Assembly: GCA_030424595.1 (NCBI GenBank)
Contig: JAUHWG010000015.1
Coordinates: 1-64,000 of the forward strand
DNA length: 64,000 nt
Reading direction: 5' to 3'
From: Polyangia bacterium
Lineage (GTDB): Bacteria; Myxococcota_A; Polyangia; Nannocystales; Nannocystaceae
Shown: positions 33,440-44,518 of the stretch, piece by piece
How the letters are laid out: the number at the start of each line of letters is the position of its first letter
Position numbering within the stretch: the stretch's first letter is position 1
The notes under the pieces: generated by a model
Databases searched by the model: none
Told to the model about the DNA's origin: nothing
Seen by the model: only the letters and a program-made list of their open reading frames with translations
Translations under genes and position numbers: made by a program

Positions 33440-34870
33440 CTAGGCGAGGGGGTCGGGCTGGGTCGCCTCGGCGGCCTGGGCGGGCGCGGTCGCCGGCAGG
33501 CGGAGGCGGAACGTAGACCCCTCGCCTAGCGTGCTCTCGACCTCGACCTCGCCGCCGAGCATCCGGCAAAATTCGCGGGTGATCGTCAGGCCGAGGCCGG
33601 TGCCGCCGTAGACCCGCGAGGTCGAGGCGTCGACCTGGGTGAAGGCGTTGAAGAGGTCGCGCAGGCGCCCGGGGGGGATGCCGATCCCGGTGTCGATGAC
33701 CTCGAAGACGAGCCAGGGCTCCCCGTGCACCTCTTCGGGGTGGACGGCGAGGCGGACGGTGCCGGTGTGGGTGAACTTGGCGGCGTTGCTCAGGAGGTTG
33801 AAGAGCGCCTGCTTGAGCTTGGTCCGGTCGCTGCGCATCTCTCGGACGGCGGCGTGGCAGTCGACGATCAGGCGGTTGTCGCCCTGGAGCATCAGCGGCT
33901 CGATCACCGCGGTCACCGCTGCCAGCAGCTCCGGGACCTCGAAGGGGATGACCTCGATCTGCATCTTCCCGGCCTCGATCTTCGAGACGTCGAGCACGTC
34001 GTTGATCAGGTGCAGGAGGTGCTCGGCGGCCTGGTGGATCCGCCGGTTGTCCTCGCCGATCACCTTGTCGAGGTCGTCGTCCAGGAGCTCCTCGACCTCC
34101 TCGTCGATGAGCTCGCTGTAGCCGATGATCGCGTTGAGCGGCGTCCGCAGCTCGTGGCTGATGTTCGCCAGGAAGGCGCTCTTGGTCCGGCTGGCGTCGA
34201 GCGCCTTGTCGCGGGCGGTCCGCAGGGCGTCGGCGAGCTGGCGCAGCTCCATCTCCGAGTGGCGGACGGCGGTCATGTCGTGGAGGAGGAAGACCGAGCC
34301 GATGATCACCTCGTTGGTGATGAGCGGGGTCAGGGAGCAGGCCACAGGCCGGGCGGTCCGACCGGGGCGGAGGAGGCTGGAGGAGTCGAAGCGCAGCGAC
34401 TGCCCGTGCTTGTGCACGGCCTCGAGCGCGGCCTCGGGCCCGGTCGCCTCGGCGGCCCCCTCACCGCGGAGGATGAAGCGCTGGAGGATCGGCTCGCCGA
34501 GCAGCTCCGGCGCGGAGAGGCCGACGAGGCGCTCGGCGGCGCTGTTGAGGCGAAGCGGCAGGCCTTTGAGGTTGAGGACGAAGAGGCCGTCGTCGAGGGC
34601 CTCGACGATCGAGTTGAGGCGATCACGCTCGGCGGCGACCCGGGTCTCGCTCGAGCGGCGGAGGTTCTCGTAGAGCTCCTCCATCTCGCGCGAGGAGATG
34701 TCGAGCGAGCGCTCGAGCAGGTAGCGATCCTCCTCAGCGCTGGCATAGGTCCGCGACAGCACCGCGATGAGGTCGCTCCAGACCTCTTGCGACGGCGCCG
34801 CGTCGTCTCGGATGCCGAGACGTCGGAGCTGGCGAGCCAGCGTCCGATGGGTTGCGGGCTTATCCTTCAC
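33440..34870 (-). CDS. Soluble PAS histidine kinase coupled to FIST sensor
   Basis: 476 residues without membrane helices. A coiled-coil start, a PAS domain (about 90-205), then HisKA FLANISHELRTPLNAIIGYSE and HATPase_c with NLLSNAAKFT, VIDTGIGI and GGTGLGLTI. The ATG at 34870 overlaps the end of the FIST gene (stop 34860) by 11 bases, so translation is coupled. Signal transfer from the FIST protein to this kinase is the likely logic. No response regulator is adjacent. Confidence 0.9.
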   Translation of the reverse strand: MKDKPATHRTLARQLRRLGIRDDAAPSQEVWSDLIAVLSRTYASAEEDRYLLERSLDISSREMEELYENLRRSSETRVAAERDRLNSIVEALDDGLFVLNLKGLPLRLNSAAERLVGLSAPELLGEPILQRFILRGEGAAEATGPEAALEAVHKHGQSLRFDSSSLLRPGRTARPVACSLTPLITNEVIIGSVFLLHDMTAVRHSEMELRQLADALRTARDKALDASRTKSAFLANISHELRTPLNAIIGYSELIDEEVEELLDDDLDKVIGEDNRRIHQAAEHLLHLINDVLDVSKIEAGKMQIEVIPFEVPELLAAVTAVIEPLMLQGDNRLIVDCHAAVREMRSDRTKLKQALFNLLSNAAKFTHTGTVRLAVHPEEVHGEPWLVFEVIDTGIGIPPGRLRDLFNAFTQVDASTSRVYGGTGLGLTITREFCRMLGGEVEVESTLGEGSTFRLRLPATAPAQAAEATQPDPLA

Positions 34871-36104
34871 GGATGGTGGTGAGGGTCATCGTCTGGTTGT
34901 GGAGCTCGCAGGGCCCGGTCGAGGTGGGCGAGATCTCTCCGTAGGAGTAGAAGCCGATCTGGGCGCAGCGGTCGGGGAGGATGTCGGCGGTGGCCTCGAC
35001 CTCCTCCTCAGTCCGCTCGGAGAGGACGAGGCGGCGACCGACGCAGGAGATGGCGATCGTCAGGATGTTCTCCTCGCCGGCGTCCATGTTCTCGCCAGCG
35101 GCCTCGGCGGCCTCCTCGGCGCCCTCGATCAGGCGGTCGAAGTTGGCCTTCATCAGCTGGACGCGGGCGCCGGTCGGGACGTCGCCGGCGAAGGTGAGGG
35201 ACTTCTGCGCCTCGTCGACCCCGAGGATCGTCCGGACGATGATCTGCCCGCCCTCGCTCTCGCTGAGGAGGGCGAGGGGGAAGAGGAGCCCGGTCGCCGG
35301 CAGCCCGTCGGCGCGCTCGCCGAGGTACTCCTTGTAGAGATCGAGCGCCGGGCGCCCGTCGAGCTCAAAGAGGACGTTGTTCTCCGAGCGGGTGACCTGG
35401 CGCCGCGGGCCGAAGGGGTCCCAGCCGCCGCGGGAGCCGTGGCCGATAGACAGGCTCTCGCCGTAGAGGCCGACGGCGGTCACGGAGTCGCTGGTCAGCT
35501 CTCCCTCGCTGAGGGTCCAGGTTCGCTCGAATCGGGGGCCGTCGCCGGCGAGCCCGCCGGTGATGACGACGTGGTCGGGGAGCTTGGAGGCGAAGCCGCG
35601 GACGAGCTCGGAGCCGTTGACCTGGAGGCCGTCCGAGAGGACGAAGACACCCTTGAGGTCGTCGGCGTTGAGCGCCTCGGCGAGGGCTGCCCCGGCGTCG
35701 GCTGAGCCGGCCACGTTGGCGATCGGCGCGGTGATGTGTCGGAGCTGGCTGCGCTCGAAGCGGGCGACGGCGACCGCGAGGCTGCGGTCGTAGATCTTGG
35801 TCTTGAAGATCTCGCCGGAGGTCGAGCAGCCGACGATGGTCGAGGTGGGGAAGGCCGCCTTCAGCTCGGCGAGGGCCCGCTTGTCATCGCGGTACTCCGG
35901 CGCGCCGAAGACGATGACCAAGGTCGACGCCGAGTCGAGCGCGGGGAACTCCTCGCTCCATCCGTTATCAAGGTCGTGGCGTAGGAGAGTGAGCTTCAAG
36001 GAGGCCTCCGTGTTGATCGCGTCGGTGTCGACGAGCGCGTCGACGACCCCAGGATCATAGGGATCTGCGCCTCCTTTGCGAAGGATTCCCGCGCTGACCC
36101 TCAT
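34860..36104 (-). CDS. FIST domain sensory protein
   Basis: 414 residues from ATG 36104 (an in-frame upstream ATG at 36218 adds Arg-rich non-coding-like sequence). FIST_N (about 30-240) carries STIVGCSTSGEI and GGLAGDG, and FIST_C (about 245-380) ends with CVGRRLVLSERTEEEV and IGFYSYGEI, both characteristic. FIST domains are predicted to bind small ligands such as amino acids. It is the first gene of a two-gene operon with the PAS kinase. Confidence 0.88.
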   Translation of the reverse strand: MRVSAGILRKGGADPYDPGVVDALVDTDAINTEASLKLTLLRHDLDNGWSEEFPALDSASTLVIVFGAPEYRDDKRALAELKAAFPTSTIVGCSTSGEIFKTKIYDRSLAVAVARFERSQLRHITAPIANVAGSADAGAALAEALNADDLKGVFVLSDGLQVNGSELVRGFASKLPDHVVITGGLAGDGPRFERTWTLSEGELTSDSVTAVGLYGESLSIGHGSRGGWDPFGPRRQVTRSENNVLFELDGRPALDLYKEYLGERADGLPATGLLFPLALLSESEGGQIIVRTILGVDEAQKSLTFAGDVPTGARVQLMKANFDRLIEGAEEAAEAAGENMDAGEENILTIAISCVGRRLVLSERTEEEVEATADILPDRCAQIGFYSYGEISPTSTGPCELHNQTMTLTTIREG

Positions 36105-36243
36105 GTGCGGGGGCGCGAAAGCGTGCGCCTGCGGGGTCGGGAGCGGCCTTGTGGCCCTGGCGTCCGCCTCGTCGATGATCTCGCGAGGAGATCCCCGGGA
36201 CCTTCGCGAGGTGCGCATTCGCGGGGGAGCCCCCTATGAGCCC

Positions 36244-37481
<1,238 letters not shown>

Positions 37482-37485
<4 letters not shown>

Positions 37486-40400
37486 TCTCCGGTCTTCTCG
37501 CGGACCCGTTTGATCCGATCCTTCGCCTTCTTGTTCCCGTACTCGTCGGCCTTCTCGTAGGAGCGCCGCGCGTCATTGTAGCGGAGCACCTTAAAATACG
37601 CGTCCCCCAGGCGGAGCCGGTAGTCGCCGTTCTTCGGCTCGGCGCGGACCGCCTGGTTGGCGAACTTGACCGCCCGGTCGAAGGCGCCGCGGTCGAAGTG
37701 GATGTCGCTCAGGCCCATCAGCGCGGCGGCGTTGCGGTTCCACGAGCCGAGCGCCTGGTTGTAGAGCTGCTCGGCCTCGGAGAGGGCCCCGCGGCGGCGA
37801 GCTGCCTCCGCCTCGCGGGTCAGCTCCATCGACTTGACGGGATCGTAGACCGGCTCGCCGTCGGCCTCGTCGCCGCCGCCGCTGTCGCCGCTGTCCTCCG
37901 AGCTGGCGCTCTTCGGCCCCTTGCCGCCGGTGTTCCTCGGCTTGGCGGCCTTGACCGCCGCTGGAGCCTCGGCCTCGTCGGCGGTGTCGTCCTCGCCGGA
38001 GTCCGCCGACTCGGAGTCCGCCGCGTCGCTGTCCAACTCGACCGCCGAGCCGCGGGGCGGGGCGCCGGAGTCCGCGGCTGGATCGGGCTGGTTGGCGGCG
38101 AGCAGCTTCTGCTTCGCCTTGGCGCCGCCGAGCCGCTCGATCACCGGGCCCATCACCAGCTTGCTGCTCGCCGAGCCGAACTCGGCGCGGTCCTGGAGGT
38201 CCGCGAGGCCGTCGGCGATCGCTTGATCGTCCGCGGAGGCGAGGACGGTGAGGGCCTCCGCCGCGAAGAGCTCGGCTTCGCCGAACTCCGACTCGTTGGC
38301 GCGCTCGCGGATGTCGGCGAGCTGTCCCGGGGTCATGCCGGCGCGCTCGAGGGCGCGGGGGCTGTCGGGCTGAAAGACCAGCGCCTGGATGTAGTAGTCG
38401 CGGGCGAAGGGGCGGGTGCTGTCGTCCTCGTAGTACTTGTCGCCGAGGACGACGAGCTGGTCGGCGAAGTCGATCCGCAGCTCCTTGGCCCGCTCACCGC
38501 CAGCGACGCCGGCGTCGCCCTCGAGCTCTTCGAGCTGCGCGATCCGGCGATAGGCGGTGTCATCGGTGTTGCCGTCCGCGGGATAGACCCACAGCTTGCG
38601 CTCCGCCGCGTCGCGGGCGCTCTCCTCGAGGGACTGGATCCTCGCCAGCTCCTCGGCGCTCGGCTCCCCCTGGCCGACGAGGCCGAGGGTCACGAGGACC
38701 GCGGTGACGACCGCGAAGGCGGTGACGCCGGGCCAGAGCCAGCGCGAGCGGGTGAGCGCCGGGGTACTGTCCTGGCTGAGCTCAGCCAGGAGCGTGTCCA
38801 TCGACGGATGGCGCTGCTCGGGGTCGACGGCCATCCCGATCTTGAGCGCCTCGAAGAGCCAGTCGGGGACGTCGGTGCCCCGCGGCGGCGGGGTGAGGTC
38901 GCCGCTGGTCACCGACTCGGCGAGCGCTTGGTAGGTCTCGCCGGGGAAGGGCTGTTGGCCGTAGAGGGCCTCGTAGAGGGCGACGCAGAGGGAGAACTGA
39001 TCGCTGGGCGCGCCCGTCGGCGCGCCCTCGTGCTGCTCCGGCGACATGTAGGCCGGCGTCCCCATGATCGTCCCGACCATGGTCAGCTTGGTGTCGAAGG
39101 CGCTGTTGGTCGTCCCGAGCGACGACATCAGCATCGAGTCTCCGGCGGTGCTGCGCAGGCCGGCGCCCTCGGCCCGGGCGAGGCCGAAGTCGAGCACGCG
39201 GGCCCGCCCGTCGTTGCCGACGAGGACGTTGTCGGGCTTGAAGTCGCGGTGGACCAGGCCCTGCTCGTGCGCCGCGGCGAGGCCTCGACCTGCCTGAACG
39301 AACATGTCGCGGAGCTCCTGCCAGTCGCGCTCCTCGGCGGCGACCCAGTCGGTCAGCGGGGTCCCCTTGACGAACTCCATCGCGACGAAGACCTGACCGG
39401 CGAACTCGCCGACCTCGTAGACCTGGACGACGTTGGGGTGGGAGACCCGGGCCATCGCCTGGGCCTCGCGGAGCATCCGCGAGCGCCCGTGGGTCCCCTC
39501 GTGGAGGTCGTCGCGGACCAGCTTGATCGCGACCCGGCGATCGAGCTCCTCGTCGTAGGCGGCGTAGACCACCCCCATGCCGCCCTCGCCGAGGACGCGG
39601 AGGACGGTGAAGCGGTGGATCTTCCCTGGTTGGCCTGGCGTCGTGAAGATCTCGGCGTCGAGCTTCGAGCGCATCACCGACTCCGGCGGCGGACCGGAGC
39701 CGAGGATCGTCTGCTCCATCGCCGAGCTCCGCATGTCCGCGCCGCGGACGACGGTGCCGGTGCCGGCGGGGTTCATCGTCCGGTCGGGCGGTGGGGGGCG
39801 CTCGGCCCCGGGCGCCTGCTCGACGCTGCCGACACCGCCGAGACCGCCGATCATGGTCGCGTCGTGGGCTTGGGAGCCTGCGGGCGAGCGCTTCGCCGAC
39901 GCTGGGCGCTCGTCGCGGGTCGAGATCAGGGTCGCCCGCTCGCCGAGCGCGGGGTGGCGGCGCTCGAGCTCGTCGTCGCTGCCAGGCGGCGTGCGGCGCT
40001 CCCGGGTCTCGACGTCGTCTGGGCTCGCGCTCGACCGTGCTGGGCTGGTCGGCGCGGGGCCGCCAGCGATGGTCGAGCCGAGGTCTGCCTTGGCTCGCCT
40101 GGGCTGCGCGCGCTCCTGCGTCGGCGCTGGACCGCCAGGGATGGTCGAGCCGAGACTCTTGGGCTTGGCCCTGGGCCCGCCGGCCACCTCTCGGCTCTGC
40201 CCGGGGGCGCCGAGGAGGGTCGCGCCGAACGTGCCGCGCCCGGGCGGCGCCGCGGGGGCCGGGTCTGGCGGAGGTCCCCCGAGCATGGTCGAGCCGAGGG
40301 TGCCGGGCTTGGGCTTGGGCTTGGGCTTGGGCTCGGACTGCTCCGCGAGCTCCGCCGGGGAGCCGCCGAGGAGGGTCGAGCCGAGGGTGCCGCGGCGGGG

Positions 40401-40568
40401 CGCCGCCGGTCGCTCGAGACCCGGCGCCGGGCCGCCGACGATGGTCGAGCCGAGGGTCGGGGCGCCTCTTCCAGGGCCCGGCTCGGGCGCCTGTAGAGGA
40501 GAGCTGGTGATGGTCTCCAGCAGGCCCGCCTTGGGCCGGTCGCTGCGTTTGGGATCGCTGGGCGGCAA
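37482..40568 (-). CDS. Hanks-type Ser/Thr protein kinase with phospho-Thr motif array and TPR tail
   Basis: 1028 residues from TTG 40568, which has GGGGAG five bases upstream; ATG 40700 is in frame but adds an Arg-rich shadow-like stretch. The first 290 residues are disordered and carry eight copies of an L-G-S-T-[ILM]-x-G-G type motif (six full, two partial). The kinase domain (about 317-590) shows GEGGMG, VAIK, HRDFKPDN, DFG and MGTPAYMSPEQ. One transmembrane helix (about 615-640) follows, then a periplasmic part with a Ser/Asp/Glu-rich linker and TPR-like repeats. The repeated threonines are plausible autophosphorylation sites. Coupled to the PEGA gene. Confidence 0.9.
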
Positions 40569-40736
40569 AAGACTCCCCGGGACTGCTCCCCCAAAGAGTC
40601 GCAAGCGTTGCGGTCGGGCGCAAGCTGCGGGAGCGTCCTCACAACCTGCGGATATCGCCGAGTCGCGTCGGGAGGGGCGGTCTCGCCCCGACTGCGGCAC
40701 GCTAGAGGGGCTCTGACCGCTCCGCGTACGGGCCCA

Positions 40737-40761
40737 GGGCGCCCCGAGGTGTGGGGCGCCC
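40737..40761. terminator. 9-bp perfect hairpin upstream of the kinase gene
   Basis: GGGCGCCCC, loop GAGGTGT, GGGGCGCCC. Lies between the kinase start and the divergent pseudogene. Could be a terminator or a regulatory site; no T-run. Confidence 0.45.
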
Positions 40762-40923
40762 GCGGATCTCGTCGCGTCGCGGGGTCCAGGAGGAGGTCAT
40801 CCTTTGGGTCGTGGTGGACGGTGACGGTGCCCGGCGGTGTTGACCTGCGATGAGGAAGAGATCGGCGCGCGTGTTTCTGCCCGAGACCTACGACGGGATG
40901 GAATCGACGGAGTGGCCGCAGCG

Positions 40924-41505
40924 ATGACGATTCTCCCGCGGCCGCTGCGGCTCCTTGGGCTCTCTTTGGCTGTCTGAGGCTGCCTCTCGGGGTCGCTCGA
41001 CCCAGGCTCGGCGACGGCGACGGCGACGGTCGCGAGCTCGACGGGGACGATGGTCTCGAGCTCGGCCGGGACGACGGTCTCGAGCTCGACGGGGACGACA
41101 GGGACGACAGGGGCATCGGCGGCGTCTACAGAGGCGGACTCGGGGAGCGCGGAGACTCAAGGGTGCTCATTTCTCGGCTGTACCGGCGCCCCCGACGACG
41201 GCCCGAGAGGCTCTGACCTGTGGCCCCAAGACTGCCCGGACGGCGAGAAGTGTGCGCAGTGGGCCGACGACGGCGGAGGCACCCTCAACCGCTCGTGCAG
41301 GAATGTGGGGTGGGCTTCCGCTGTCAAACGAGCAATCAAGGCGACTTCGACTGTAGAGAGCTCTACGGCGGAGAACGAGATCCAGGGGCTACGGCGAGTA
41401 TTGTCAATACAACAATGCGCGCCAGCCCGGGCTTATGTGCATGTTTGACGATGAAGACCCCAATTGCATAGGCGGCTCCTGTTGCACCCCGTGGTGCTCG
41501 ACGTC
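40924..41505 (+). pseudogene. Decayed Cys-rich lipoprotein gene
   Basis: GGAG precedes ATG 40924. The frame reads a signal peptide MTILPRPLRLLGLSLAV, then TGA (40975-40977), then GCLSGS, so a stop falls inside the lipobox. The same frame continues through a Thr/Ser linker into CSFLGCTGAPDDG and DCPDGEKCAQWADDGG, a Cys-rich family seen repeatedly in Nannocystis-type proteomes. Near 41300 the coding moves to another frame (CGVGFRCQTSNQGDFDC) and near 41400 to a third (GYGEYCQYNNARQPGLMC, GGSCCTPWCSTSAD). It stops where the 208-bp repeat begins. One nonsense change, two frameshifts and truncation. Confidence 0.75.
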
Positions 41506-41713
41506 GGCTGACGTGCTTGAAGAGACAGGGTACGCGTGTCTCCGCGCGAGGCACGGGTCCTCCCGCTGCGTCCCCCCCGTCGCCCCTCGCTCGCCCGAGC
41601 GAGTCGTCCTGGGCTCCGCTACCGGGTGCGCAGAGGACTCGTGAGCGCAGACCTTCTCTCGACACATGCTCGTCGAGTCTCTCGCGCACCTGATGAGCAA
41701 CAACGCGCATCGC
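41506..41713 (-). repeat. 208-bp dispersed repeat, copy B
   Basis: Reverse-complement copy of 29663-29870 with 12 differences in about 208 bases. Its left edge meets the broken Cys-rich lipoprotein gene right after the codons for CSTSAD, suggesting insertion there. No mobile-element gene inside. Confidence 0.88.
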
Positions 41714-41887
41714 CGTCGTCCTCGTCGGGTCCGGAGTGACCCCGCGCTCGCCTTCGCGAGGGGGCCGCGCGCCCTGTCGCGTGGGGGAAGCTCTGTTGTC
41801 GGCGTCGAGGCGCTGGGCTAGTACTGGTTGCGGTAGTCGTTGATGTGCACTGTGGATATCCACAGACTTGCCCAAAGTCCGAACTGT

Positions 41888-42409
41888 ATGATGACCACAT
41901 CCCTTCGCAGCGTTTCGCCCACAACGCCCCTCGGCCTCACCTCGGTCCTGTCTACCCGACCTCACTCTCGTGCACGGGAGCGCCGGCGGGGCGTATGGGC
42001 ACAGGTGCTCGCGTTGACGATGCTCGTCGCGTGCTCGGGCGACGACCTCAGCGCCTCGACCACATCGAGCGCCTCTAGCTCGAGCAGCGGCGGGGACCTC
42101 TGCCCGGACTGCCTGGCGACGCTGGCGATCGACTTCGCGGATGGACGCGAGGACTTCGAGCTCTCGCTCCAGCAGGACCACCTCGAGGCGACGCTCCGCT
42201 GCCCAGCGGGGGAATTGGAGACCAATATCGTGGTCGCGGAGCTGACCTGCGAAGGGAGCACGGCGCGCTTGAGCACGAGCTTCATCTCATGGGACGGGAC
42301 GCTCGCGCTCTCGACGGCCACCGAGATGTGGAGCGAGGAGATCGTCCGCGGTGAGCTCGTCGAGACCTCATGTCACACGTGCTACTCGGGGTCCGTCTCG
42401 CTCGAGTGA
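41888..42409 (+). CDS. Short lipoprotein
   Basis: 173 residues from ATG 41888 (a second ATG follows). A basic region (RARERRR) precedes a hydrophobic segment ending LVACSGDD, a good lipoprotein signal with an unusually long N-region, so the true start may be nearer. A Ser/Thr linker is followed by CPDC and a beta-rich domain ending in CHTCYSG. No family recognised. Its last 28 bases overlap the 3' end of the convergent gene at 42382. Confidence 0.6.
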   Translation: MMTTSLRSVSPTTPLGLTSVLSTRPHSRARERRRGVWAQVLALTMLVACSGDDLSASTTSSASSSSSGGDLCPDCLATLAIDFADGREDFELSLQQDHLEATLRCPAGELETNIVVAELTCEGSTARLSTSFISWDGTLALSTATEMWSEEIVRGELVETSCHTCYSGSVSLE

Positions 42410-44220
42410 GGGCGCCTATTGTTGAACAGATCGACGTCCTCGCACTCTGTTGGATAGGCCCAGCGTTCGGCGACCTCGTACTCCACCGCCCGAGGGTCCT
42501 TCGCCACGGGGTGGGTCGGAGCTTCGACCCATGGGTCGTCGAATTCTCTGCTGATGAAGCTCCATCGCCGCGGCCTCGGGTCGTCGGCCAACCATGTCTC
42601 CGCCGGGACGCCGTCCAGGCGAAGCTCTGAGAGGCGCAAGAACTCCGCCGACATCTTCGCCGGAAGACCTTCGATCTCATGGGCGGAGTAGACGTCACCC
42701 GCCACCAAGCGCTGCCCAGGCGCGAGGTGAACCGCCCACTCGCAGGTCGACTCGCGGCAGATCCGAAGCCTGCGCGCGTACGGCGGCTGCGACGAGGGAT
42801 CGCTCGGAGCCCGGATCTCTTCTACGTGCACGCTATGCGGTTCTCCCAGGCGGACGACCTCGCCGGGGGCGAGCTCCGGCGACGCCGGTCTCAACCGAAA
42901 GACGAACCACGCAGGGGCGTCGTGATCACTGACGAAGCCGACCCCGGTGGGGTAGTCGAGCCATTGTTCGTCGATCTCCGAACACTCGCGCAGGCGGGCA
43001 TACATCGAGCTGATCGTCGACTCTAGCGCGACTATGCGGATACGATCGGGCAGCGATGTGATGATGTCCAAGGCTCGCTGCCAGCGTACATCGGCGCTGA
43101 TCCAGAGGCGCACGGCGGCGTCCGGCGGGGCGTCGAGGGCGGCCCTGAGCCCGTGGAGGCTCGTCCTCTCCACGCCCTGACCGGGATCGCGGAGGAACAC
43201 CTCCGTAGCCGTGACGAAGAGATCGTTCGAGGGCTCGGCCGCCGGGTCCAGGTCGTGCAGCGGCACTTGCACGTCGGGCTCGAAGGGATCGGGCCCGAGC
43301 GCGCGCAGATCGAAGCTCGTCCAACCGGTCGCCTGCGCGCGGGTGATCAGCTTGGCGACCTTCGACCAGGGGACCCTCGGGTCGATCGCGAGCCGTAGCC
43401 GGGGCGGCTCGCCCTCTGGACCCGCGGTGGTCTCCGCGTCGGCGACCTGGCGCAGCTCTGCCACGAGCTTCATCCCCTCAAGAGGGTCGCCGTCCGCGAT
43501 GGAGAGGGGGCTCCCTGCTCGGGACAGCCTCAATGACCTCCGGGGGTGCACCTTGAGCCGCTCGGGCGAGACGAGGAGCTCGGTCTCGTCCCTGTGGCTC
43601 GGCTCGCCCTTGGCTACCGCCGCGAGGCGCATCTCGAGATCACCCTCTGCGAAGGCTGCGCGTTGGCGCGTGATCAACGGCCGAACGAGCGCGCGAGCGA
43701 TGGCCGGAGCGGCCCCGCCCTCGATCAGCCACGCGTTCAGGATGTGGGCGTCGAAGATCCAAGAGCCGAGCTCCGGCGAGCGCTCGACCTCCTCGCGACT
43801 GACGAGCCCTTGGAGGGCGAGGTCGCAGCGATCGTAGAGAAGGAGGGCGACAGACTCTCGATCCTCCGTCTGCTTGAGCGTGAGCACGTCGGGGCAAGCC
43901 GCGAGCCACAGACCGCGGGTCTCATCGTCGACGTCCCGCATCAGCGCTGGTGATCGATCGTCGATCGAGCTCGGAACGCCAAGCCCCATCCACGGGAGGA
44001 GCCCGGGGCATGCGTCGAGAACCCCGCGGCCGGCGATCTCGTAGTCGTGCGGCCGCTCTCCGCTCTCCGGGCGCCACGTCGCCATCGCCGCGACGCTCGC
44101 TCGGGCTGCGACCCCCAGCGCGGGAAGATCACAGCGACCCTGGCCGTGCGGACTGCAGGCCAGCGGGGCCAGGCTCACGGCAGAGATCATCAGGGCCCAT
44201 CGCATCACCCATTCTCGCAC
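42382..44220 (-). CDS. Large lipoprotein of unknown family with two ExbD-like segments
   Basis: 612 residues. The signal ends LAPLACSP, so lipidation is likely. Two stretches, LRLAIDPRVPWSKVAKLI (about 285) and VRLWISADVRWQRALDII (about 385), resemble the periplasmic beta-alpha-beta unit of ExbD/TolR, which in myxobacterial paralogues occurs outside Ton systems. No transmembrane helix apart from the signal, so it is not a typical ExbD. Cysteines in the N-terminal half may form disulfides. Function unknown; convergent and slightly overlapping with the lipoprotein at 41888. Confidence 0.7.
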   Translation of the reverse strand: MREWVMRWALMISAVSLAPLACSPHGQGRCDLPALGVAARASVAAMATWRPESGERPHDYEIAGRGVLDACPGLLPWMGLGVPSSIDDRSPALMRDVDDETRGLWLAACPDVLTLKQTEDRESVALLLYDRCDLALQGLVSREEVERSPELGSWIFDAHILNAWLIEGGAAPAIARALVRPLITRQRAAFAEGDLEMRLAAVAKGEPSHRDETELLVSPERLKVHPRRSLRLSRAGSPLSIADGDPLEGMKLVAELRQVADAETTAGPEGEPPRLRLAIDPRVPWSKVAKLITRAQATGWTSFDLRALGPDPFEPDVQVPLHDLDPAAEPSNDLFVTATEVFLRDPGQGVERTSLHGLRAALDAPPDAAVRLWISADVRWQRALDIITSLPDRIRIVALESTISSMYARLRECSEIDEQWLDYPTGVGFVSDHDAPAWFVFRLRPASPELAPGEVVRLGEPHSVHVEEIRAPSDPSSQPPYARRLRICRESTCEWAVHLAPGQRLVAGDVYSAHEIEGLPAKMSAEFLRLSELRLDGVPAETWLADDPRPRRWSFISREFDDPWVEAPTHPVAKDPRAVEYEVAERWAYPTECEDVDLFNNRRPHSSETDPE

Positions 44221-44304
44221 AGATCCTGAGTACAGCGAGGGGACTCGGTGTGTTGCACCTCTTCAGCGAGCCGACCAAGCCGAGCATGTGCCCGAGCGCG
44301 GAGC

Positions 44305-44490
44305 TCAGTCGAAGAGCCCCCCGAGGCCGCCGACGATGGCCATGCTCAGCTCGAAGGGCACGGGCTTTCCCAACACCTTGGCCACCGCTCGGGTGACGAG
44401 CACGAGATCTGTATCCTGAAGCCACGCCCCGTGACGGCGACACCGTCTGGCGTAATCCGCCAGAACACTCGTCCCCAGCGATCACGCCGC
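44305..44490 (-). pseudogene. Gene remnant with a frameshift
   Basis: On the minus strand the first part reads DRWGRVFWRITPDGVAVTG in one frame, then near 44415 the coding character moves to a second frame: LQDTDLVLVTRAVAKVLGKP followed by FELSMAIVGGLGGLFD and a TGA at 44305-44307. Both parts look like genuine protein, neither has a usable start, and together they look like the C-terminus of one protein broken by a single-base change. Family not recognised. Confidence 0.5.
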
Positions 44491-44518
44491 GGGCAGGGGC
44501 GCCCACCTGCTCGGTCTT

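Noticed and set aside
40975..40977. In-frame TGA as a selenocysteine codon
   Set aside because: No SECIS-like structure seen, the position is a lipobox, and the gene has two further frameshifts, so it is a pseudogene.
41818..41860. Minus-strand peptide ending VHINDYRNQY-stop
   Set aside because: Protein-like but too short to support a gene; left unannotated.
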